DNA of 20,383 nucleotides, from positions 1 to 20,383 of IMG/VR virus record IMGVR_UViG_3300000477_000019, one strand, 5' to 3'. This DNA comes from a virus. Below the pieces are notes generated by a model, which was given only the letters and a program-made list of their open reading frames with translations, was not told the DNA's origin and made no database searches. Numbering within the stretch: the stretch's first letter is position 1; each line of letters opens with the position of its first letter. Positions 7,104-14,530 of the stretch are shown here, piece after piece. Position numbers and translations under genes: made by a program.

Positions 7104-7796
7104 TCACTCTCTCCATCCAGGGGGCACGTAGCCCTCCTCTTCCTGTGAGCCCTGACCCGCCGCCCGCCTTCCTTCCTCAAAGTCGCGATCAGCCGCGCTG
7201 GGTTGGCCTTCCCCAGCACCGTCGCCGCCTCTGCCGATGTTCGTGGGCCTTCCGATTCCGCCGGGCCTGTCGGGTGCATGTGCCTGCCCGATCCTGCCCG
7301 CGTTCTTCAGCCCGCGAAGCACCTGCAGCTTGCTCACGGCCGGCAAGTCCTCTGGAAGCGCCGCCTCCACGATCCTGCGGTCCTCAGTGGTGAGCGCATC
7401 CAATTCCTGGTCCACGATCTCCTGAATCCTGGTCTCCAGTTCCTGAGCCCGTGTCTGCTCACTCTGCATCGCAGTCTTGAGCTGGCTCAGTTCCTGCTCG
7501 CGCTTCTGCAGACGCTGCTCGACGTCAGTGCCTTCCTCTTCCTTCATACGGTTCAGTTCCTCGATCTGTGTGTTCTTCTGCTGAATCTGGGTCTGCAGGT
7601 CTTGCAGTTTCTTGTCCCGCGTGCCAAGCGCCTTCGTGACCGCTTGATCAATTTGGGACCGAAGCTCCTTCTCCGTCAGGGTGATCGTGGCGTCTCCTCC
7701 GCCCTCACTTCCTTCGGGAGTCCCCTCCTGGTTCCCAGGCTGACCGCCTTGCGGCTGTTCCTGGTTCCCGTGCTGGTACTCCGATTGCCTCTGCAT
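7104..7796 (-). CDS. Capsid scaffolding protein
   Basis: Encodes 230 residues from the ATG at 7796-7794, which follows a GAGGAGG site. A frame extension to 7937 has no such site and non-coding-looking sequence. The N-terminal 36 residues are Gln/Gly/Asn/Glu-rich and probably disordered. Residues about 40-145 form a long charged coiled coil (Lys/Glu/Gln-rich, with repeated QxxxIQQ and ELxxLK patterns). The C-terminal ~70 residues are Gly/Arg-rich with a final VPPGWRE. This layout and the place directly before decoration and major capsid genes fit the scaffold of the lambda/SPP1 type, which guides shell assembly and then leaves or is degraded. Ser-protease motifs of capsid proteases are not visible, so it appears to be a plain scaffold. 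Confidence 0.82.
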   Translation of the reverse strand: MQRQSEYQHGNQEQPQGGQPGNQEGTPEGSEGGGDATITLTEKELRSQIDQAVTKALGTRDKKLQDLQTQIQQKNTQIEELNRMKEEEGTDVEQRLQKREQELSQLKTAMQSEQTRAQELETRIQEIVDQELDALTTEDRRIVEAALPEDLPAVSKLQVLRGLKNAGRIGQAHAPDRPGGIGRPTNIGRGGDGAGEGQPSAADRDFEEGRRAAGQGSQEEEGYVPPGWRE

Positions 7797-8134
7797 AAAT
7801 GCCTCCTCTTGCCTCTGCTCAGGAACGACGCGAGAGAGGTGGGCGGGGGCCGTGAGCCTCTTTTCCGGGAGGTGACCACGACCCCCGACCGGCAACAGGC
7901 GAGAGAACGACGGCAAAGCGCCGTTCCTGGCAATCACATGCTAGGAGATCCCGCGCTGATCACAAAACTGTCCACAGCGGGGGACAGAAGTCCGTTGTCA
8001 AGGAAAAGTGACGTATGTCTGTTCCACAGGGACGCGAGGTCCGAAATGACTCTTCGGGGATGGGTGCGTAGTCCTTCTCAGCGTTGGCGAAAGGGTAAAA
8101 GTATAGGCGTAGTTTCTTTTCGGCGTAGAGTGTT
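7797..8134. other. 338-base gap between galE and scaffold genes
   Basis: No convincing gene here. On the minus strand there is a TTGACA hexamer at about 8001-7996, but I see no good -10 box at the right distance, so a promoter for the head genes is only possible. A stem CTGTCC/GGACAG (7968-7987) followed by four T on the minus strand could be a weak terminator behind galE. A second hairpin of about seven pairs with GCTTT loop lies near 7905-7923. Two GCGAGAG motifs on the plus strand (about 7830 and 7899), 69 bases apart, resemble the core of the repeat array at 18390-19180 in opposite orientation. The scaffold ribosome binding site lies at the left end. Confidence 0.4.
7964..7987 (-). terminator. 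Weak terminator-like hairpin behind galE
   Basis: On the minus strand CTGTCC and GGACAG form a 6-bp stem around an 8-base loop and are followed by TTTTG. It lies about 150 bases after the galE stop. Short stem and short T-run make termination uncertain; partial attenuation between the enzyme gene and the head genes is a possible role. Confidence 0.25.
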
Positions 8135-9136
8135 TCAGATGCGGCCTGGCTCCTTCTCAAGCGTTTTACGGGCCACGTGCCACGCACTCTCCACGATCGG
8201 GTCCAGATTGCCCACGCGGGGGTCCCATGCGATCCCACGCCGGGCCTCCTCGATCACCGCAACCAGCTTTTCCGGATCCCCTTCTCGCCTCGGGCCGACG
8301 GACTCAGGGATCGGGTGCCCCGTGACCCTCCGGCACGCTTCGATCACCTCACGCACGCTGTACCCGCGGCCCGTCCCCACGTTGTACGCATACCTGTGCT
8401 CCCTGCGTCCAAGGGATTCCATCGCCGCCACGTTCGCCCGGGCCACGTCCGTCACGTGAACGTAGTCCCGCACCGCCGTGCCGTCCTTCGTGTAGTAGTC
8501 ACCGCCATTGATCACGATTTCGGGCCGGATACCCAGCGCTACCTCCAGCACTCGTGGGATCAGGTTGCTGCCTTCCTGCCCCCAGTTGTACACTTTCCCT
8601 TCCAGATCGCAGCCGGCCACGTTGAAATACCTCAGCGACACGTGTTTGATCTCGTTCACGAGAGCGCAGTCCGCCAGGACGTACTCGAACATCAGCTTCG
8701 ACCTCGCGTAGGGGTTGACCGGCATACGCGGGTGCCCTTCCCCTATCGGAAGCGTCTCCCGGTTCACCGTCTGCTGCGGGTATCCATAGACCGATGAGCT
8801 CGACGCGAACACGATCCGGTCGATCCCCCTCCTGCGCATGACCTCCAGCAAGTTGAGTGACCCCGACACGTTGTTCCAGTAGTACCAGGCCGGATCAGAC
8901 TGCGAGTCCGGGATGTTCGTCAGCGCCGCTAGGTGGATCACGTCTCCGATGTGGTACGGCCGCAGTGCTTCCTTCACCTGATCTAGCTGGGTGAGGTCTG
9001 CCTGCACAATGCCCGGCCCGCCAACTCGATCCAACCCCACCACGCTGTACCCTTGCCGCGAGAGCTCCAACACCGTGTGCTGCCCGATGTACCCCGCCGC
9101 CCCAGTCACCAAGACCTTCATCTGCCTGTTGCCCAT
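8135..9136 (-). CDS. galE: NAD-dependent UDP-glucose 4-epimerase family enzyme
   Basis: Encodes 333 residues, the usual GalE length. Start ATG at 9136 lies six bases after an AGGGGG site; an in-frame ATG at 9121 is possible. Seen: the NAD-binding glycine motif at 11-18 (TGAAGYIG), a Ser cluster at 112-115 before VYG, the catalytic Tyr143 and Lys147 in NPYARSK, a NVAGCD step, LIPRVLEVALG, and the GalE-specific DGTAVRDYVHVTD segment. Extended short-chain dehydrogenases of this type invert C4 of UDP-sugars, for example UDP-glucose to UDP-galactose; whether this one prefers UDP-glucuronate cannot be told. It acts in the cytoplasm to supply precursors for polysaccharide or glycoprotein synthesis. 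It lies inside the virion gene operon, between a DNA-binding-like gene and the scaffold, and probably works with the dehydrogenase at 13094-14521. Confidence 0.93.
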   Translation of the reverse strand: MGNRQMKVLVTGAAGYIGQHTVLELSRQGYSVVGLDRVGGPGIVQADLTQLDQVKEALRPYHIGDVIHLAALTNIPDSQSDPAWYYWNNVSGSLNLLEVMRRRGIDRIVFASSSSVYGYPQQTVNRETLPIGEGHPRMPVNPYARSKLMFEYVLADCALVNEIKHVSLRYFNVAGCDLEGKVYNWGQEGSNLIPRVLEVALGIRPEIVINGGDYYTKDGTAVRDYVHVTDVARANVAAMESLGRREHRYAYNVGTGRGYSVREVIEACRRVTGHPIPESVGPRREGDPEKLVAVIEEARRGIAWDPRVGNLDPIVESAWHVARKTLEKEPGRI

Positions 9137-9145
9137 GCCTACCCC

Positions 9146-9577
9146 CTAGACTTCCGTCCACGAGAGCTGGTACAAAACGCTCTTCCCACATGCCGCGCAT
9201 CTCTCTGCCAGGATGATCTTGCCAGCTCCCTCTCCAGTGTGCGCCGACGGATGGCCTACAGCTATCATCTCGCCAGTGCACGCACATCTCCTGCTCGGCT
9301 GTTTTCCGTGTCCTCCACCTGTTGCTACTGCCTCACGCCCGGCACGCTTCCTCACCGCGTGAGCCGTGCGCCCCAGGACCGCTGCCAGTAGTTCGGTCGG
9401 CAGGATCCCGTACCACGCTCTCAGCACCTGCGCTTCCCAGTCCGAGCAACGCTTGCCGTCCTGGTCAGCCATGGCCCTCCGTATCGCAAGCTCAACTTGG
9501 AGCGTCTGCTCGTTGAACTCACGTCCCCGTGCCTTCGCCTCACGGACCTCGCGGACAAGCTGCTTCAGGGTGTTCAT
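9146..9577 (-). CDS. Small protein with HTH and zinc-ribbon-like region
   Basis: Encodes 143 residues. The ATG at 9577 overlaps the upstream TGA by four bases. Residues about 46-79 (WEAQVLRAWYGILPTELLAAVLGRT and the following AHAVRKRA) look like a helix-turn-helix of the SANT/sigma-70 region 4 style. A Gly/Lys linker follows. Cys98 and Cys100 with Cys127 and Cys130 (CxC and CxxC) could bind one zinc ion. DNA or RNA binding is therefore likely; a regulator of late genes or a recruited homing-type cargo protein are both possible. It stops with TAG at 9148-9146 just before galE. No family was recognised with certainty. Confidence 0.6.
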   Translation of the reverse strand: MNTLKQLVREVREAKARGREFNEQTLQVELAIRRAMADQDGKRCSDWEAQVLRAWYGILPTELLAAVLGRTAHAVRKRAGREAVATGGGHGKQPSRRCACTGEMIAVGHPSAHTGEGAGKIILAERCAACGKSVLYQLSWTEV

Positions 9578-9852
9578 CCCACGATCGCCTTACGCTGTTG
9601 CTCCGACATAGCTTCCCAAAGCTCGGGGCTCTCGATCCAAAACGGTGCCATCCATAGCTCCCAGCCCTCGGGCGGCTCGTGGTCCGGGTCACGTGTCACC
9701 CACCACTCCACGTACTTGTCAGCCTCAACCCATCGAGGATCTGCTTCAGGCTTGTACTTCCAGTATATCCAAGCGTTCTGCTTGCGCTGTGCCTCTCGCA
9801 CTCTGGCTGGCGGCGCTCTCATCGGGTTAAGTCTCCTGCTAGTCTCGCGCAT
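9574..9852 (-). CDS. Small tryptophan-rich protein of unknown function
   Basis: Encodes 92 residues from the ATG at 9852, which has GGAGGTGGAGGG just upstream. A second in-frame ATG at 9822 overlaps the upstream TGA by four bases and has an AGGAG site ten bases ahead. Since neighbours mostly use 4-base overlaps, the 82-residue form from 9822 is a real alternative. The product has many Trp and Glu/Pro residues (YVEWWVTRDPDHEPPEGWELW) and a basic N-terminus. No transmembrane segment or known motif was recognised. It is cotranscribed with the head morphogenesis genes. Confidence 0.55.
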   Translation of the reverse strand: MRETSRRLNPMRAPPARVREAQRKQNAWIYWKYKPEADPRWVEADKYVEWWVTRDPDHEPPEGWELWMAPFWIESPELWEAMSEQQRKAIVG

Positions 9853-10388
9853 ATTCCCTCCACCTCCGGCGGCAGGTCCCCTGCTTTATAGTACGGCGAC
9901 GTGTACTTGGCGAACGCCTCTGCGAACATCTCATGGTGGTTCTGGCTTCCGTAAGTGCTTAGGTGGTCCCGGAAGAACTGGTCATCGTATATCGCACGGG
10001 GTCCAACCGCCTCTGTGCCAAACACCCTGTTCATCTCCTCCACGCTTACTCCTAGCTTCTTCGCGCCTCCACGCTCGATCGTTTCTTTCAACGCGTGACC
10101 GTACTCATGGCGGATTACTTTCTTCCGGAAGGCTGCCTCTGATACGAGTTCCTCATCGTAAGCTACCCAGAACGGCTTTACGTCCGGTGCCATCTCCGGC
10201 ATACCCATCTCCCGCGCCATCTGTTGCGCCTTGTACACCTGATTCCTGGCCTCCATCTCTCCCGCTGCCAACTTCCTGAAGTGCGCCGCGTCGTTCCGAA
10301 TGTGGATGTTTTTCGTTTTCGGGTCGTACATACCCATGTATCCGTGAGCACCGTCGTAGTGTATCTCGTTCACCTCCGCAAGGCGCAT
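9819..10388 (-). CDS. Zinc metallopeptidase domain, in frame with the MuF gene
   Basis: Encodes 189 residues if started at the ATG at 10388. The zincin motif HEYGH (His94, Glu95, His98) is clear, and NHHEMFAEAFA (about 150-160) downstream would supply the third metal ligand, probably Glu153. Such domains are often found fused to the C-terminus of phage MuF-like minor head proteins. Here the frame is the same as that of the MuF gene. Only one TAG (10427-10425) and 12 sense codons lie between its end and this ATG, and those codons (charged, Glu/Arg/Lys-rich) look coding. The ATG has no ribosome binding site at a normal distance. So this may be the second half of one gene, expressed by stop-codon suppression, or a domain cut off by a nonsense change. 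Substrate unknown. Confidence 0.75.
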   Translation of the reverse strand: MRLAEVNEIHYDGAHGYMGMYDPKTKNIHIRNDAAHFRKLAAGEMEARNQVYKAQQMAREMGMPEMAPDVKPFWVAYDEELVSEAAFRKKVIRHEYGHALKETIERGGAKKLGVSVEEMNRVFGTEAVGPRAIYDDQFFRDHLSTYGSQNHHEMFAEAFAKYTSPYYKAGDLPPEVEGICARLAGDLTR

Positions 10389-10424
10389 GCCCTCGATCCG
10401 CTCTAGCTCTTCCTTGCGCTCCCT

Positions 10425-11378
10425 CTACGCCTGGTCGACATTCAGCGGGTCCTCGGGCTCGGTCGTCTCGTCAACGATGTGCTCCTCTTCCCATGCCGCC
10501 GCGTACCTCATCTGAACGTCCTCATGCACGACCGGACTTCGGATGCACCTGCAGTGGGGGTGGATCGGAAGCTGCGGTGCCTCGCTTATCTTGGGTTCCG
10601 CCTCGTAGTACCAGACTTCCCCGTGCAACCCTTCGCATATCGGACACGTGTTCTCGTCCAGTAGCGCGGAGTGCTGCATCCCCCGATAGATGTTCTGGTT
10701 CTCGCGGCTGTGCTGCCGAACCGCTCTGTCGAACACCGCACCGCTGTGTTCCTCGACAGCACGCGTGAGCTGGCGGCTCGCGCGGCGTGAGTACAGCATC
10801 CGCATCCCGGTGATCGCCAGCCCCAGCTTTCCCTCGGTGCTCGGATCGCGGGTCTCCGCCTCTCGCCTGGTTACGCCCTCGTCGATCGCTTCCTGCAGTT
10901 CCTCCGACCACAGGTCCTCAACCTTGCGCTGAACGGCTCGCTCAGCCCGCTCGAACACGTTGGCTATCGCTGCGGCCGGCGCGACACCATGGATCGGAAG
11001 CTCTGCGTACTCGCTATGGGGCTCTTCCCTGTTGACGTCGACCACACCGCCAAGCAATCCGTCCACGACGTCGTTAATGTGGTCGTACTCTTGCTCGTAC
11101 ATGCGGCGGAGCTCCGGGGTCACGAGCTGCTCGATCTCTTCAGCGGCCCGCCTGCCCCGGCTTCGGATGGCCGCTAGGAGTGCCTCTGCCTCATCCAGCG
11201 AGTGCGAGAGGTCAATCTCGTGCAGCCGGTCGACAACCCATGCCGTGTGCTCTCTGAGTACTGCCTGCACCTTGCGGTCAAGGGCTCGTTGGTTCTTCTC
11301 AAACCGGACCCGCTCCTCCAACAGGCTGTGAAGGATCTTATCGTCAACCGTCTGTTTCTCGGCCACCCTTACGGGCAA
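10425..11378 (-). CDS. MuF-like minor head / head morphogenesis protein
   Basis: Encodes 317 residues. The TTG at 11378-11376 is chosen because GAGGAG lies six bases upstream, inside the end of the portal gene. The N-terminal ~200 residues are helical and charged. The C-terminal MuF region has the paired motifs CPIC (Cys245, Cys248) and HPHCRC (His273, His275, Cys276, Cys278), typical of the SPP1 gp7/Mu gpF family. These minor capsid proteins associate with the portal and can act in DNA delivery or carry effector domains. The gene ends in TAG, after which the same frame continues into a metallopeptidase domain, giving a possible fused product covering 9819-11378 (about 519 residues). Confidence 0.88.
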   Translation of the reverse strand: MPVRVAEKQTVDDKILHSLLEERVRFEKNQRALDRKVQAVLREHTAWVVDRLHEIDLSHSLDEAEALLAAIRSRGRRAAEEIEQLVTPELRRMYEQEYDHINDVVDGLLGGVVDVNREEPHSEYAELPIHGVAPAAAIANVFERAERAVQRKVEDLWSEELQEAIDEGVTRREAETRDPSTEGKLGLAITGMRMLYSRRASRQLTRAVEEHSGAVFDRAVRQHSRENQNIYRGMQHSALLDENTCPICEGLHGEVWYYEAEPKISEAPQLPIHPHCRCIRSPVVHEDVQMRYAAAWEEEHIVDETTEPEDPLNVDQA

Positions 11379-11381
11379 GGA

Positions 11382-12776
11382 TTACTCCTCTTCGCCTAGA
11401 AGCTGTCGCAGCCTCTGCTGGTCATCCTCGGGAGTGCCCCTGGCCTGAGCCTCTGCAAGGATCGTCTCCGTCTCCTCCGGCAACGTGACCACGTTCAGAT
11501 TCTTCATGGAGTCGATCACGTGATGTGGGCTTAGGAGCTGCCTCGTGTACAGTTCGATGATCAACTTGGCCCGTGCCCGCTTGGTCTCCTCGTCCTCAAG
11601 GTCCAACGGCGGATAGCTGACCGTCACAGGCATTCGCTCTTTGTCGTACTGCACTTGCTGGGCCAGCGCCGCGCACTTGGACAGGAGCTCCGCGTACTGT
11701 TCCTCAAGGTCCTCGACCAGAGAGCTGATGTACTCGATCCCGTCGTGGCTCAATACGAGCAAAGCCCGGCCGCTCATCCCGCCGATGCCCGTACGCGCAG
11801 CGTCAAGCTGAGACTGTCCGAATCGCGGCATCACCCGCCCGATCTCGTACATATCCTGCAGGTAGCGCTCTTCCTCGTTCTCGTTGGCTTGCGCGTCCGT
11901 GTTCCACGAGAGCACCCGCAGCGAGTTCTCCTCATCGTGGCTGTAGCCGCCCGGCCGCAGGTCCACAACGTCCGGCGATGAGGTGCCCGCAAAGGCCGGC
12001 CAGCCCGACCACCTGTTGCAGGCGCGGAGCGTTGAGCTCGCCGCTGCCATCAGGATCTGCGGGTCTATGAGCTGCTCGATCACCGACTCGCCCCACAGCT
12101 TGTCATCACGCAGGTTCGTGGTCAGGTGCATCACAGGAATCCAACCAAGGTTGTGATCCCACTCCGCTACCAGCTCTTCATCCTCGTACCTCCGCATCAC
12201 GTAGGCGTCGATGTACTCGCGGATCTCGTGGTGGTCGACAGCATCTCCGTAGCCTCTGCCCTCGGTACGGAAGCGGAACTCCCACGCAAGCACCTGCGTG
12301 TAGTCCTCGGGGTTCACGATCTTGTCGGCCCACTCCATGTTCATGCGGGACACGTAGACATTGCCATCATCATCGCGGGTGAGCTTGAGCACCACGTTGC
12401 CCTGCCGCTCCAGCATCCGGTTCCAGTTGCGCTTCGCCTTCCACAGGCTGTGCTCCCCGTCGAAGAACCGGCCCTTGATCCAGTCCGTGAGCCAGTTCAT
12501 CGCCGCCTCGTTGTCCGGAATGTCCACGTCGAACCAGTTGGGGATCGACTCGGCCCGCTTGTTCACGATGCTCTTGATCTTGTTCCGCCAGACAAGCTGC
12601 TTCGTGTCGAACTTGTGGCCTTTCTTCACGATGCGTTCGGAGAACCTCTCCACAATCTCTTCGAGGTTCCGGTGGTTGACGCGGTAGTACAGGTCCCATT
12701 CCCGGACCATCTCCGCTATATCCGTGATCGAGCTCGCCCGGACGCCCTCCTCTGGTGCTAGGGTCTGCGTCTCCAT
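11382..12776 (-). CDS. Portal protein, SPP1 gp6 type
   Basis: Encodes 464 residues from the ATG at 12776 behind GGGGGG. The early part has the pattern of SPP1-like portals (YYRVNHRNLEEIVERF; then an NKIKSIVNKRAESIPNWF segment). A middle region carries the GESVIEQLIDPQ motif and the long helix ends in ALLVLSHDGIEYISSLVEDLEEQY. The C-terminal part is charged and helical. The portal is the dodecameric ring at one capsid vertex through which DNA is pumped and to which neck proteins attach. It lies before the MuF gene, the usual pair. The stop (TAA 11384-11382) is three bases from the MuF start. Confidence 0.9.
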   Translation of the reverse strand: METQTLAPEEGVRASSITDIAEMVREWDLYYRVNHRNLEEIVERFSERIVKKGHKFDTKQLVWRNKIKSIVNKRAESIPNWFDVDIPDNEAAMNWLTDWIKGRFFDGEHSLWKAKRNWNRMLERQGNVVLKLTRDDDGNVYVSRMNMEWADKIVNPEDYTQVLAWEFRFRTEGRGYGDAVDHHEIREYIDAYVMRRYEDEELVAEWDHNLGWIPVMHLTTNLRDDKLWGESVIEQLIDPQILMAAASSTLRACNRWSGWPAFAGTSSPDVVDLRPGGYSHDEENSLRVLSWNTDAQANENEEERYLQDMYEIGRVMPRFGQSQLDAARTGIGGMSGRALLVLSHDGIEYISSLVEDLEEQYAELLSKCAALAQQVQYDKERMPVTVSYPPLDLEDEETKRARAKLIIELYTRQLLSPHHVIDSMKNLNVVTLPEETETILAEAQARGTPEDDQQRLRQLLGEEE

Positions 12777-12786
12777 TCTTCCCCCC

Positions 12787-13065
12787 TCAGCCTATGCCCT
12801 CCGGCGTTCGGCCCTTCCACTTGTCCGGCTGCATGGTGGTCTCCCACATGGAGCGGACATCTGCCGCACGCAGCCGTATCGTGCCACGCGAGTAGGTGAT
12901 CTCCAGCATGGGTCCGAGGTCTCCCCCGCCGTTCTTAACGTACCTCAACCTCTTCACGTCACTGAACGTGCGCTGTGGGCCTTCCCACAGTTGGACGGTG
13001 AGCGTGTGCCGGTAACCCCTCGCCTTGCTCCACTTCCGCGCCAGTGCCGCCACTCTGCCAGTCAT
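12787..13065 (-). CDS. Small protein of unknown function before the portal gene
   Basis: Encodes 92 residues from the ATG at 13065, behind GGAGGGG with a five-base spacer. The N-terminus is basic (RVAALARKWSKARGYRH). Beta strands seem to follow (HTLTVQLWEG; GPMLEITYSRGTIRL), and the C-terminus has a short RAADVRSMWE helix. No signal or membrane segment and no recognised family. It is placed between the sugar dehydrogenase and the portal gene; a minor head component or a regulatory protein are guesses only. Confidence 0.65.
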   Translation of the reverse strand: MTGRVAALARKWSKARGYRHTLTVQLWEGPQRTFSDVKRLRYVKNGGGDLGPMLEITYSRGTIRLRAADVRSMWETTMQPDKWKGRTPEGIG

Positions 13066-13093
13066 CTCATCCCCTCCACCACCATCATATACC

Positions 13094-14521
13094 TTACGGC
13101 GATACCTCGCCTCTCCCCCAGCCTATGTACTTCAGCCCGGCTTCCTTCACGTTGGTAGGGTTGAGGATGTTCCGCCCGTCCACAACGACTGGTTTGCGAT
13201 CTGAGTCGTGCCTCAACCGGTTTAGCTCCTTCCAGTCTATCCCTGTGAACTCCGGCCAGTCCGTGAGAACCATGACCGCCTCCGCTCCCCGGAGTGCGCC
13301 TTGGATTCCTCCGACTTCTCGATCGAAGTAGGTGATGCGCGGTAGCTGCAATACATCCGCCGCTGACGTGACTGCCATGGGATCGTATGCCTGCACCCAT
13401 GCGCCCAGCTCCACCAGCTTCCGTACCACGTCCACGGCCGGGGAGAACCGAGCGTCAGCTACTCCCGCCTTGAACGCGAGCCCCAGTACCGCGATGGTCC
13501 GCCCGTTCAGGCACCCCATGTGCTTGACCAGCTTGAGGATCGCCCGCTCACGCTGCCGGTCGTTCACCTTCCGGATCGCATACGTGATGTCCATGTCCAG
13601 AAAAAGCTGCTCTCCCTCCGTCAGGAAAGCGTGCGTGTCCTTCGGCAAGCAGGGACCGCCCCATCCAACGCCCGGCCGGTTGAACAGTTGTCCAATGCGA
13701 GGGTCCAGCCCAGCCGCATCCATCACCGTTTCTACGTCAGCACCCATGACCTCGCAGTACTCCGCCACCTCCTGCGCAAAGCTGATTCTCATGGCTTGGA
13801 ACGTGTTGGCGACCTGCTTCATCACCTCGCAGTTCTCCCACGTCGTTTCCTGAACCGGAGGCACGACATAGCCTTTCGGCTTTAGCCCCTCGATCGGTTC
13901 GTCGAACGTCTGCCCCAGGACCCGCGAGTGGAACGCTCGGGAGAGCTCCGCGGCCACCAGGCCTTTCTGCCCAGGCCCCACGCCCACGAAGTACCGCATC
14001 GGATACAACACGTCCTGAAGAGCGTTTCCGGCGTCCGTGAAACACGGGTTCGCGACCACGTGAAACTCGGGGCTCTTGCCGTCTGCTTTCAGCGCATCGG
14101 CTACGAACGCGTCCAGAGCCCGCGCCGTGCCGACGTGCACCGTGCACTTGTCCAGGATCAGGTACTCTCGGCCGTCGATCATGCCCTCCGCGATCTCCTT
14201 CGCTGCCGCGTACACCTGGCTCATGTCCGACAAGCCCGACGGAAGCTCCGGAGTCCAGACCGCCAGCACGATTACCTCAGCGTCCCGTGATCTTAGCCGC
14301 GTATCCGTTGAGAAGAAGATAGACCCTTCCAGTTCCCCGCGCAGCCCTCGTTCGAGTAGCTCCGGCAGGCCCTTCTCGCTCACCGGACAAATGCCCTGCC
14401 TGAGCTGGTCTACCTTGCCACGGTCCTTGTCCACAACCACCACGTCATCTCCCATGTACGCGTGCGCCAGTCCGTATGTGAGCCCGACGTACCCAGCCCC
14501 TACAATCGCCACTCTCGCCAT
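13094..14521 (-). CDS. ugd: UDP-glucose/GDP-mannose dehydrogenase family enzyme with altered catalytic motif
   Basis: Encodes 475 residues from the ATG at 14521 with a strong AAGGAGG site. Three-domain family layout: Rossmann motif GAGYVGL at 8-14, a helical middle and a C-terminal nucleotide-sugar domain starting near AVLGLAFK (345-352). The active-site Cys291 in GGPCLPKD is present, with Lys294 and Asp295, and Lys235/Asn239 in KQVANTF match the usual Lys/Asn pair. Oddly, the usual NPEFL(R/K)EG motif, whose first Glu acts in thioester hydrolysis, reads NPCFTDAG at 158-165, so both Glu are lost. The family normally oxidises UDP-glucose to UDP-glucuronate with two NAD+. This one may use another sugar, work by changed chemistry, or be weak. 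Its neighbours are terminase and portal genes. It probably feeds the same pathway as galE. Confidence 0.9.
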   Translation of the reverse strand: MARVAIVGAGYVGLTYGLAHAYMGDDVVVVDKDRGKVDQLRQGICPVSEKGLPELLERGLRGELEGSIFFSTDTRLRSRDAEVIVLAVWTPELPSGLSDMSQVYAAAKEIAEGMIDGREYLILDKCTVHVGTARALDAFVADALKADGKSPEFHVVANPCFTDAGNALQDVLYPMRYFVGVGPGQKGLVAAELSRAFHSRVLGQTFDEPIEGLKPKGYVVPPVQETTWENCEVMKQVANTFQAMRISFAQEVAEYCEVMGADVETVMDAAGLDPRIGQLFNRPGVGWGGPCLPKDTHAFLTEGEQLFLDMDITYAIRKVNDRQRERAILKLVKHMGCLNGRTIAVLGLAFKAGVADARFSPAVDVVRKLVELGAWVQAYDPMAVTSAADVLQLPRITYFDREVGGIQGALRGAEAVMVLTDWPEFTGIDWKELNRLRHDSDRKPVVVDGRNILNPTNVKEAGLKYIGWGRGEVSP

Positions 14522-14530
14522 GCTGCCTCC

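Noticed and set aside
6476-7393. Plus-strand frame of 305 residues
   Set aside because: It is antisense to the decoration and scaffold genes and shows no domain or start signal.
7996-8001. Sigma-70 promoter for the scaffold and capsid genes
   Set aside because: The TTGACA hexamer on the minus strand has no TATAAT-like box 16-19 bases downstream.
7203-8459. Plus-strand frame of 418 residues
   Set aside because: It lies opposite the scaffold and galE genes, which have clear coding features and start signals; it is a shadow frame with Leu/Arg-rich composition.
10425-10427. TAG reassigned to an amino acid throughout this phage
   Set aside because: TAG ends the genes at 6236 and 9146 and is followed there by a new ribosome binding site and start.
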